NCBI RefSeq assembly: GCF_905171765.1
Contig: NC_053389.1
Coordinates: 213,038,624 to 213,102,623 of the forward strand
DNA from: Bufo bufo
Lineage: Eukaryota; Chordata; Amphibia; Anura; Bufonidae
Reading direction: 5' to 3'
DNA length: 64,000 nt
Of this stretch, positions 34,785-45,036 are shown piece after piece (the first letter of the stretch is position 1; each line of letters begins with the position of its first letter). Both the position numbers and the translations under genes were made by a program. Below the pieces are notes generated by a model. It was not told where the DNA came from, did not search any database, and saw only the letters and a list, made by a program, of their open reading frames with translations.

Positions 34785-37353
34785 CAGGGCCGTTTCTACA
34801 GCCGGGAGAGGGGTGCGACCGCACAGGGTGCATCACTCATGACAGAAGAGGGGTGCGCCTTCAGCAGGGCCCAGCGCCAGAGGGGGGCCCTTTATATCCG
34901 GAGGCAGCAGGAGTGGAGATGAGCGCTTCCATTGTGGAAGCGCTTATCTCCATATTCATCCCTATCGCTAACCTCAGGACAGCGATACAGATGAACAGTG
35001 CGGGGCAGGGGAGATGTGCACTAGGCCTGTAGCCTATCAGAGGCCGGTGCAGGCGGCGCAATGACATCATCTCGTTGCCTGAGCCGTACAGCGAGGGACA
35101 CAGGCCGGAAGAGGCTTGCATCGCATCACTGACAGCAGCATATGGTAAGTACAGTATATGTGTTTATTGTTTTTATTATTTATAGTATACTGTGGCAAGA
35201 AGGGGGGTGGGGGCCCTATATACTGGCACACTATGGAGGGGTACTATGGAGAAAAGGGGAAGCATTATAGGGGCCACTATGGAGAAGAGGGGAAGCACTA
35301 TGGGGGCCCTATATGCTGCCACAATATGGGGGGCACTATGGAGAAGAGGGGGAAGAACTATTGGGGCCCTTTATACTGCTAAAATATGGGGGGAACTATG
35401 GAGAAAAGGAGGAAGCACTATTGGGGCCACTATGGAAAAGAGGGGAAGCACGATGGGGGCCCTATATACTGGCACAATATGGGGGGCACTATGGAGAAGA
35501 AAGGAAGCACTATGGGGGCCCTGTATACTGCCACAATATGGGGGGCACTATGGAGAAGAGGGGAAGCACTATGGTGGCCCTATATACTGCCAAAATATGG
35601 GGGGGGACTATGGAGTAGAGGGAGAAGCGCTATGGGGACCCTATATACTGTGAAAATATGGCAGGGCACTATGGAGAAGAGGGGGAAGCACTATGGGGGC
35701 CCTATATAGTAGCACAATATGCAGGCACTATGGAATCGAGGGGAAGCACTATGGGGGCCCTATATACTGGCAAAATATGGGGGGAACAATGGAGAAGAGG
35801 AGAAGCACTATGGGGGCCCTATATACTGCCAATATATGGGGGGCACTAAGGATAAGAGGGGGAAGCACTATGGGGGCCATAAATATTGCCAAAATATGGG
35901 GGGGGGGCACTATGGGGCCATATATACTGCCAAAATATGGGGGGGCACTATAGGGGCCACTATGGAGAAGTGGGGAAGCATTATAGGGGCCCTATATACT
36001 GCCACAATATGGGGGGCACTATGGGGAAATGGGGGGAAGGAGCACTATGGGGGCATCTAATGTGGGCCCTATATACTGGCACTCATTATGGGGGCTCTAT
36101 GGAGAAGTGGGGGAGAAGAGCACTATGGGGGCATTATATAGGGGCGTTCAATACTGGCACCCATTTTGGTGCCACTATGGGGAAGGGGGGAGAGGAGCAT
36201 TATGGGGGCATATATGTGGGGCAGTCTATAGGGGCATTTTATACTGGCATATTATGGAGGACACTATGGGGATGGGGGAGGAGCACTATGGGGCATCTTC
36301 TGGGGGCACTATATATTAGTATTTTATACTGGCACAAATTATAGGGGCACTGTGGGCACCTAAGCTCAACTGAGGGCACTAAGTATTTTTTCTAGTGGCA
36401 CACAGTGCGGGTCATTGGAACACATGAGGGCATTCTGGGGACATTGGCTCTATTGGGAGCACTAAGAGATTTTTTATTTATTTTTACTGACACACAACGG
36501 GGCATTTTTTGTACTGATGCACATTATAAGGGGGCGTTTTTCTACTGTCACACATTATAGAGAGAATTATTGCTACCAGGGGCATTATGGTGGGCTTTAT
36601 TACAACTGGGGGACTATGGGAGCATTATTACCGTACTTCTAGGACAAAATTACTGTTGGGGGCACTGTAGGAGCACTATTACTACTAAGTGCACTCTGGC
36701 ACAGAATTATTACTATTGTTGGGACTTTGGGAGCACTATTACTGTGGGGGCACCCTGGCACAGTATCAGCTTAGCACAGTTATTTTTGGGGGACATTATG
36801 GTTACACTATTAGTGTCAGGAACACTATTTGCTGGGTGCAGTTATTTTTTAGAGCATTGTGTTCCAATAATTATTGAAGGGGGCGCTATCTGTGTGTAAC
36901 TAGTATTTTCAGGGGGTTTATCTGTTTCTGCAGTATAGTTTTGGGGGTGCATGATGGGATGTTGAGAAGGTGGGAGGATGATGGAAAAGTAGGAAACTAA
37001 AATGTCTGTCAAACTCTGCAGAGAGAAGAGATGGCTGAAATAAATAATCATGGCTGTCTGGTCAGAATGGAGAAGATAAAGAAAGAGAACATCTACATCA
37101 AAGGAGACGTCACTGGATGTAAGAGGTATGTGGCACTGTATTAGGCTACTTTCACAACTGCGTTAGTGATTCTGGCAGGCTGTTCCAGCAGAGAACAGCC
37201 TGCCGGAATTCACTTGATCTGGCACTGCTGGATGCAGCCTGAATGCCCGCCGCCCCCATCAACTACAATGGGGTACAGCAGAGATCCGGCCACAATCTGG
37301 GGGGGCTTTTTTGATGTTCGCCCTGTTGGTAAATTTCCCTAGAAACTGCCCTG
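34785..37353 (+). mobile_element. Complete non-autonomous hAT element with minisatellite core
   Basis: The termini are CAGGGCCGTTTCTA (left) and TAGAAACTGCCCTG (right), inverted with one mismatch. The flanking 8-bp duplications are GGTGTATC (34777-34784) and GGTATATC (37354-37361), one mismatch. Neighbouring array units supply the empty-site sequence. Inside are a GC-rich core (34890-35110), a minisatellite (35190-36330) and a unique right part (36900-37350). There is no transposase. The related copies at 12300-12643, 12645-13335 and 32553-33980 show that this is a multi-copy family. Confidence 0.88.
35190..36330 (+). repeat. Minisatellite inside the hAT element
   Basis: About 20 tandem copies of a unit of about 60 bp, with words AGAGGGGAAGCACTATGG, GGGCCCTATATACTG and AAAATATGGGGG. 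All three plus frames are open for long distances because the units are often multiples of three. These frames are repeat translations, not genes. Confidence 0.9.
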
Positions 37354-37588
37354 GGTATATCACACCCCTTAATCAGTTTTTTTTTTTTGGGACAACAGGT
37401 ATATCACACCAGTTGCAATGAGTTATTCCAATAGCGTTTGTCCCTCTATCTAGCTGCTGTATCTCAGCAGAACCGCACACAACTGCTGCACAATACAAAT
37501 ACACTATAATATACTTACTATGTTAGAAGGTAAATTATAGCTCTATCACACCCCTAAATCAGTTTTTTATTGGGGGCAACAGGTATAT
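37354..37588. repeat. 175-190-bp tandem array, right part
   Basis: This continues the array interrupted at 34784, with ATACAAATACACTATA at about 37493 and the last recognisable words at about 37588. Confidence 0.8.
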
Positions 37589-38342
37589 CAAAAACACAGA
37601 AATATAGTGGCAATACTGGAGGAGCGGCTCAACCCCTAACACTGTAGCGTGTTTTACATTGGGGGAGCAGCCCCACCGCATGTGGACCGCAGCAAACGAC
37701 TATCCCCAGCAAAAAATGCATACGGTGGAGGATGTCGGCGCGGTCCACATGCACCACAAGGGCATCCTACACAAAACGGAGCATTGTGCGGATGTGAATA
37801 CAATCATATAAATCACAGAAAAAATGCACCAAACGGATATGCCACTGACTATACTGGCTAGTCATAAATGCATATATTAAAAGCTGAGACTTTCGCCAAT
37901 ATATTCCTGTCAGGAAAATATCGGAGCCCATCATTGCACCACGTCACGGTCACTCAGCATGGCAAAGGGTCCTACCACTACGCTAACTATGGTGTGAACA
38001 CGGTCTGAAGGTGATGTAATCCAGCTCGCAGCCAGGCTTCCACACAAACGCCTAGCAGGACAACTAGTGCAATGTGAACAAAGCCAAGACTGCAAGCCAC
38101 GCCCATATCAGACCCTGTGATGGAGGTCACCAGGTGCAAAAGAGTGTTTGAATGCCAGGTAACGGCACATACACTACATATAAAACAAGACAAAAACACA
38201 GAAATATAGTGGCAATACTGGAGGAGCGGCTCAACCCCTAACACTGTAGCGTGTTTTACATTGGGGGAGCAGCCCCACCGCATGTGGACCGCAGCAAATG
38301 ACTATCCCCAGCAAAAAATGCATACGGTGGCAAAAAAAAAAA
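37589..38342. mobile_element. Element with 140-bp direct repeats and poly(A)
   Basis: 37589-37728 and 38191-38330 are direct repeats of 140 bp that differ at one base. The second copy is followed by a run of 12 A. Between them are 462 bp of non-coding sequence, giving a period of 602 bp. The layout (direct terminal copies plus an A-tail) suggests a small retroelement copied from a circular or tandem RNA, or a non-autonomous LTR-like unit. No TG/CA ends and no clear target duplication are visible, so its class is open. Confidence 0.7.
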
Positions 38343-39172
38343 AGTAAAATGGCTGCCAGATTGAGTTTATTTAAAGGGTAGGGAGTCTCAATTGGCTGTC
38401 CTATCCCACCTGATGGATGTGTCAAGGGTCAAAGTTCTGCACAATGCAAAAGAATATGGTGCCTGTCCAAATTCGCCATTTGTTCGCCTTTTCGGTGAAC
38501 GAGTAAAGTTCTGCAAAAACTGCATTTCTGTTAAAATGACAAAAAAAAAAGTCCTTGTAGGTAGCTGCTTTTGACATTCTACAGCAGCTGCAGCTGTGTT
38601 ATAAGGCAGAAACTTAAGCTAGAATACACCCAGCTGCAGCTCCACACTTCTTACTCCCTAACTGATAGCGTTCTGTGCTTTTCCCTATTGTACACAATTG
38701 TTCTTCTTTCTAGCCTTTCCCTTCAATGTCCCTCAGACTAAAATAGAAGCTTTACTGTGACTGTACACTGTCCCTAAGATCTTTTTCTGTCAGACACTGC
38801 ATAGAACCTTCCACCCTCATTCACTTCGAAACATAGAACGGTGTTCTGCTCGTTCTGCAAGGGCACTCCCCTACCTGCTGCAGCATTGATTGGCTCATTC
38901 ATGCTGTCGTTCGGTCTGTGAACCAATCCGGGCAAGCTCCCCCCCCCCCCCCCCCCCACACACTTCTTAGAAGGGTCATATGAGCATCCTTATTCTTCAT
39001 CCCTAGTGATTTTTTTCCCATCAACATGTGCAGTAAAGTGGCCCTGCCGTTTTACTGGATTCATCCAAAACAAACCTGAAAAACTTCAGGTTCAGCTGCT
39101 GGACAACATTTTGGAAAACTTCCTAACAAACCTGGTTCATTATGAACTGGTTCGCTCATCTCTAATTATAAC
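38343..39172 (-). mobile_element. Non-autonomous hAT-like remnant
   Basis: The right end, read on the minus strand, is TAGAGATGAGCGAACC, close to the termini at 41405, 42482 and 60301 (TAG.GNTGAGCGAAC). The interior holds a poly-C run (38940-38957) and no coding. The left boundary is not defined. Confidence 0.45.
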
Positions 39173-39819
39173 CTGATTCTTTATAACTATATTTTAAAAA
39201 TCAATCACAGCTCTTTTCTAATAATACAAGGGCTCCACATCTCCATTTGCATCAAGTGACAAAATTCTAGCTAGGAGCTAACTGCATACTGTTTTACTAT
39301 TGAGTTCATTGCATAAACTGTATACAATAAGTTCATAAAGTCCCCCTAGAGACAGCTGCTTTCAGGCTGAATTGTATCATAACCCAGTTAGTTTGCCCTT
39401 TAAGCAATAATGTTTCCTGAGCAGTTTGCTTGATATTGCGTTGCTAATTGGTTATCATGCATCTTATGAATTTATTTCCTTTTGTGGTTCATCAATATTA
39501 TGGTTTTCTCGAATGTCTGGTAATCCCATGTAGGCATAAGGTAATATTTCTACCTTATTTTAAAGTTTTATTTAACTGTCAACTATGGGTTCATTTAAAT
39601 GTGACCCTGCTAGAGACCAAAGATAAGCAAAATCCCATGTTCTACTCAAATTTCTGAACCTCAACTTTCCTTTCAATTTAGAATATCAGTTGATTTTTCC
39701 CACTTCTATTAGACACTTTCCAGGCTTTAGATGGATTTGTTTCAAATATTCTGTGCTCCCAGTATAAGGAAGTGGTCTTATATCTACTGACTTGCTATAG
39801 GTATGGTCTGCTATCCTTA
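39173..39819. other. Non-coding stretch
   Basis: AT-rich sequence without a supported gene or a repeat I can define. Confidence 0.5.
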
Positions 39820-39978
39820 GGGCTGTATTAAACCAACAAATTATCTGGCCAATTTCTTTCCAATCAGACAAATAGTTGGTGTGTATAAAAAAAGATCTGT
39901 GTGTGTAAATGGCCATCTGAGATCTGACCAATGATTGCTCAGAAAATCTGTCACATAATCTGTTGGTGTAATACAGTC
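39820..39978. mobile_element. Short MITE, about 159 bp
   Basis: The left end GCTGTATTAAACCAACAAAT and the right end (reverse complement ACTGTATTACACCAACAGAT) are inverted over about 25 bp. Minus-strand open frames cross it (39686-40066), but they match no family and cover the MITE, so I read them as chance. The target duplication is unclear. Confidence 0.65.
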
Positions 39979-40365
39979 TTGCTTCAGATTTGCATTGATG
40001 TTTCTGGTGATAAAGGAAGTTGACAAAGCTTTGCTTCATCGATCGTGCAAACCAAAGCACACCCAATGCACCAATTGACAGCTATCATAATGAAAGATGA
40101 CTGTATACTTGAAAAGCTTCCTAACAGCTAAGTCAAGGAATGAGGGAGTTGCTAAGGATAGCAGGAGGAGGAGCTTCAAACTGTTATTGGCTAGGATAGG
40201 GTCACAGACATTAGTGCCCCAATACCTCCTTTCTGAATACCTCCCACTGTGACAATGTAATATTTTTTATTATTACAGTTTGTAGTGTGCTTAATGCTAG
40301 TATGGTTTGGGCCAATGAAAATCACTAAGCAACCAGTGTCTTGTATTATTGCACAGTCCTATTTA

Positions 40366-41401
40366 CAGTGAGGAACAGAAGTATTTGAATACCCTGTGAT
40401 TTTGCAAATTCTCCCACTTAGAAATCATGGAGGGGTCTGAAATTCACATTTTAGGTGCGTTCCCACTTTGAGAGACAGAATAAAAATAAAAAAAATTCTG
40501 GAAATAACATTGTATGATTTTTAAAGAATGTATTTGTCTTGCACTGCTGAACATAAGTATTTGAACACCTGAGAAACAGAAAGAATTCTGGCTCTCAAAG
40601 ACCTGTTACTCCACACCTCTACTCCACTCATTAATGTAACTTAGCACCTGTCTGAGCTCTTTAAAGACACCTGTCCAGCCCACAGTCAGTCAGACGCAAA
40701 CTACTACCATGGGCAAGACCAAAGAGCTGTCAAAATACACCAGAGATAAAATTGTGGACCTCCACAAGGCTGGAAAGAGCTACGGGCAATTGCCAAGCAG
40801 CTTGGTCAAAATAGATAAACTGTTGGAGCAATTGTTAGAAAATGGAAGAGGCTGTCAGTCTTCCTCGGACTAGGGATCCATGCAAGATCTCACCTCGTGG
40901 GGTATCACTGATGATAAGAAAGGTGAGGAATCAGCCCAGAACTACAAGGGAGGAGCTAGTCAATGACATGAATAGAGCTGGTACCACAGTTTCAAAGGTC
41001 ACTGTCGGTAGAACACTACGCCGTCATGGTTTTAAATCATGCATTGCACGGAAGGTTCCCCTGCTCAAGTCATTACATGTCCAAGCCCGTCTGAAGTTTG
41101 CCAATGACCATCTGGATGATCCAGAGGAGGCATGGGAGAAAGTCATGTGGTCAGATGAGACCAAAGTAGAACTTTTTGGTCTAAACTTCATTTGTAGTGT
41201 TTGGAGGAAAAAGAAGGATAAGTTACATCCCAAGAACACCATCCCTACTGTGAAGCATGGGGGTGGTAACATCATGCTTTGGGGGTGCTTTTCTGCAAAG
41301 GGGACAGGACGACTGCACTGTATTAAGGAGAGGATGAATGGGGCCATTTATTGTGAGATTTTGAGCAACAACCTCCTTCACTCAGTCAGAGCATTGAAGA
41401 T
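40366..41401 (+). mobile_element. Tc1 element, truncated by hAT sequence
   Basis: It starts CAGTGAGGAACAG after a TA at 40364-40365. The transposase is cut near 41401 where a hAT-like terminus (TAGAGTTGAGCGAAC) begins. The right half of the element is not found in the window. Confidence 0.8.
40709..41401 (+). pseudogene. Tc1 transposase, 3'-truncated
   Basis: It begins MGKTKELSKYTRDKIVD (40709), a typical Tc1 N-terminus, and shifts frame between about 40790 and 40850. The next frame runs on with [18 protein letters not shown], the first catalytic Asp in [11 protein letters not shown] (near 41150) and [17 protein letters not shown] (near 41260). It is cut off before the second Asp and the Glu. 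This is a different Tc1 lineage from the DD37E pair. Confidence 0.85.
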
Positions 41402-42481
41402 GGGTAGAGTTGAGCGAACCCGAACTTTTCAGAATCTGTTTTCAGAAGAGCTTGTTAATTCAGCGATCTGCAGCGATTTTGTTTTGTGGGTGCAGTGCAC
41501 CATTTTTTTTACTCTGCCCTGAGCCCAGTGACACGGAAAAATAACTTTTATCCATCTGTTAGTTAGGTGGGCGTCGGCGGACATTTTGTGCAAGTTCAGT
41601 GCCCCAGCACAGCATATGTGCATTTGTGACAGTCAAATACAAGGTTTAAATACTGCGCGTATATTCTGGGTTTAAAAAAACACCCATTTTTTTGCAATAA
41701 CCTACATCTGGGGCCTTTGCTGCATTTTTCACAGTAAAATTCAAGCTTTACATACTGCAATTATATTCTGGGTTTTAAAAAAAATATATTTTTTGGCAAG
41801 ACCCTACATCTGGGCCCTTTGCTGCATTTGTCACAGTGAAATACAAGCTTTAAATACTGTAATTATATACTGGGTTTAAAAAAACACAAATTTTTTGCAA
41901 GATAATACATTTTGGGTCCTTTGCTGAATTTGTGGCAGTCAAATACAAGCTTTAAATACTGCTGTTATATTCTGGTTTTAAAAAACACCAATTTTTTTTA
42001 AAGACCCTACATCTGGGGCCTTTGCTACATTTGTCACAGTGAAATACAAGCTTTAAATACTGCAATTATATATTGGGTTTAAAAAAACAACCATTTTGGG
42101 CAAGACCCTACATTTGGGACCTTTGCTGCATTTGTCACAGTCAAATACTAGTGTTCGATACTGTTATATTCTGGTTTTTAAAAAACACCCATTTTGGGCA
42201 AGATAATACATTTGCGGCCTTTGTTGCATTTGTGACAATCAAATACAAACTTTAAATACTGCTGTTATATTCTGGGTTTAAAAAAACACAACATTTTTGA
42301 AAGACCCTACATCTGGGACCTTTGCTGCATTTGTCACAGTCAAATAAAACCAGTCAATACTGCAGTTACATTGTTGGTTGACAATTTAACATATTTTGGG
42401 ACCGTAAAGTAATTATATAAAATTTGCCTGTCACACTGTTGTGTGACCTCAAGAAACTTTTCCTCTTTATGACACCGGCAC
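41402..42481 (+). mobile_element. hAT 5' end fragment with about 101-bp array
   Basis: A terminus TAGAGTTGAGCGAACCCGAAC at about 41405 is followed by a short leader and about seven copies of a unit of about 101 bp (41630-42380; words TGCATTTGTCACAGT, AAATACAAGCTTTAAATAC and TTCTGGGTTTAAAAAAACAC). It stops where the next hAT terminus begins at 42482. No transposase is present. Confidence 0.75.
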
Positions 42482-43009
42482 TAGGGTTGAGCGAACCCGA
42501 ACTGTAAAGTTCGGGTTCGTACCAAACTTTAGGATTTTTGGACCCCGAACCCGAACATTTCCGTAAAAGTTCAAGTTCGGTGTTCGGCGCTTTTTTGGCG
42601 CTTTTTGAAAGGCTGCACAGCAGCCAATCAACAAACGTCGTACTACTTTCCCCAAGAGGCCATCACAGCCATGCCTACTAATGGCATGGCTGTGATTGGC
42701 CAGAGCAGCATGTGACCCAGGCTCTATATAAGCTTGAGACACGTAACGCTGCACGTCACTCTGCTGTTACAAGTGTAGGGAGAGGATGCTGCTGGACTTG
42801 TGATTTCAGGGAGAGAATAGGAGAGAATCTACCTCAGCGATCTACATAGAAATAGCTGTGTGGGTGCAGGACACAATCGTTTTTACCCTGCCCTGAGGCC
42901 ATTGACCAAAAAAAAATAAAAAATTAAAATTCTGTTAGTTAGGTGGGTGGCAGCAGCGGCGGCCATTTTATGCATGCTCAGTGCACCAGCACTGCATCTG
43001 AGCTTTTGG

Positions 43010-43560
43010 GACATTGCAAATCACCATTTTTTGGGGGCAAACTACAACATCTGGATTAGTCAGTGTGCAATTTAAGGTAAAAATACACGCATCATTTTCT
43101 GGGGTTTGAAAAACACACTTTATTTTTCAAAAAACTGTATTTTCCAGATCTCAAAGTGCTAAATTCAAGTTTAATATATACAGCTTTCATATTCTGTTAG
43201 CAAAAAAAGACTTTTTTGGCAATCTACAACATCTGTATTAGTCAGTGTGCAATTTAAGGTAGAAATACACACATCATTTTCTGGGGTTTGAAAAACACAC
43301 ATTTTTTTTCAAAAAAACTATTTTCCAGATCTGCAAGTGTTAAATTCAAGTGTAATATATACATCTTTCATATTTCTGTTACCAAAAAAAAACACAATTT
43401 TGGCAATCTACAACATCTTGATTAGTCAGTGTGCAAGTTAAGCTAGAAATACACACATCATTTTCTGGGGTTTGAAAAACACACTTTTGACAAAAAAACA
43501 CTATTTTCAGGCCTTGCAGTATCAGCACGTGTGAAATTACAGGCTTATATACTGCTGTCA
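43010..43560 (+). repeat. hAT 5' array A, unit about 180-187 bp
   Basis: Three copies of a unit containing TTAGTCAGTGTGCAA, ATACACACATCATTTTCTGG and TTTTCCAGATCT. It lies between the left terminus and the second 5' array. Confidence 0.85.
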
Positions 43561-43679
43561 AATTCAGTTGTTAAACAAACACTCGTTTGGGCACAAAAAA
43601 TTTAGTTGGCAGCCTTTGATGCAGATGTCATTATGAGATACACCCTTAATACATTTGGGTTACATTCAGAGATTTTAAA

Positions 43680-44350
43680 TACCGCCATTTGGTGCACCAA
43701 TATTAAATTCAGGCCTACACTGGTTCAGGTCCTGTGAGATACGCCCTCTACATAGAGGGGTTTGAATCAGGCATTTGAAATACAGCCATTTGAAATACAG
43801 CCATTTTGTGCAAAGATATATTTACTTCAGGCCTACACTGGTTCAGACCGTGTGAGATACCCCCCCTACATACAGGTGTTTAAATCAGGCATTAGAAATA
43901 CAGCCATTTACAATACAGCCATTTTGGGCAAAGAAATATTTACTTCAGGCCTACAGTGGTTCAGGCCCTGTGAGATACCCCCTCTACATACAGGGGTTTG
44001 AATCAGGCATTTGAAATACAGCCATTTGAAATACAGCCATTTTGTGCAAAGATATATTTACTTCAGGCCTACACTGGTTCAGACCGTGTGAGATACCCCC
44101 CTACATACAGGGGTATGAATCAGGCACTTGAAATACAGACATTTGAAATACAGCCATTTTGGGCAAATAAATATTTACTTCAGGCCTTCAGTGGTTCAGG
44201 CCCTGTGAGATACCCCCTCTACATACAGGGGTTTGAATCAGGCATTTGAAAAATACAGCCATTTGAAATACAGCCATTTTGGGCAAAGAAATATTTAATT
44301 TAGGCCTACAGTGGTTCAGACCGTGTGAGATACACCCTTTACATACTATC
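43680..44350 (+). repeat. hAT 5' array B, unit about 118 bp
   Basis: Six copies with words CAGGCCTACACTGGTTCAG, GTGTGAGATACCCCC, CATACAGGGGTTTGAATC and AAATACAGCCATTT, spaced about 117-118 bp. It ends about 50 bp before the coding start. Confidence 0.9.
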
Positions 44351-44407
44351 GTTCTATTCTACTATTAATTTAACACCCATTTAGGGCAAGATCCTAAATT
44401 TGAAAAA

Positions 44408-45018
44408 TATGAGGAGAGCGTCAAATAAGGGATGTGGCCCGGGTCGTGGTGCTGCTGGTGGAGCTCCTGTTGCAGGAAGAGGACGTGGTCGATCTGTGCC
44501 AGCTACACGCACAAGTGAAACCCCTTCCTCAGGTGTGAGTAGGCGACAAAACCTGCAGCGGTATTTGGTCGGGCCTAATGCTGCTCTACGAATGGTGAGG
44601 CCTGAACAAGTACAGGCGATAGTAGATTGGGTTGCTGACAGTGGATCCAGTTCCTTTACATTGTCTCCCACCCAGTCTCCTGCTGAAAGACCACAGTTGG
44701 CACCTGCAGTCGATGTCCATCAGTCTTTCACCTCACCCCCTTGCAAATCAGCCAAGCAGTCTGAGCCCCAAGTCATGCAGCAGTCTCTTCTGCTTTTTGA
44801 TGACTCTGTTAGCAGGGTTTCCAAGGGCCATCCACCTAGCCTTGTCCCAGAAGTGGAAGAGATTGAGTGCACCGATGCCCAACCACTTTTTTTTCAAGAT
44901 GAGTACATGGGAGGACCATCGCAGCACGTCTCGGATGATGACGAAACACAGGTGCCAACTACTGGGGCTTTTGAAATTGTGCAGACCGACAAGGAAGTCA
45001 GGGGTGAAGACTGGGTGG
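44408..45018 (+). pseudogene. hAT ORF N-terminal region (piece 1)
   Basis: The open frame begins at the ATG near 44408 (MRRASNKG). It encodes a Gly/Arg/Ala-rich start (RGRGRSVPATRTSE), then NLQRYLVGPNAALRMVRPEQ and a Ser/Pro-rich acidic region with HVSDDDETQVPT (about 44925-44960). The same words recur at the window end (63920-64000) and at 47400-47450. No catalytic residues lie here; this is the N-terminal extension that precedes the BED finger in this family. It is cut at about 45018 by a LINE. Confidence 0.75.
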
Positions 45019-45036
45019 ATCACCCTTTCGAGAGGA

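Noticed and set aside
35192..36344. Several overlapping long open frames rich in Gly, Trp, Tyr and Leu
   Set aside because: They run through a 60-bp minisatellite in all three plus frames and only translate the repeat.
39686..40066. 126-codon minus-strand frame
   Set aside because: It spans a MITE with inverted ends and has no recognisable motif.
41630..42380. Regular direct repeats that could suggest a CRISPR array, as also at 17430-17960 and 43680-44350
   Set aside because: Units are contiguous tandem copies with no unique spacers, and the setting is a vertebrate genome.
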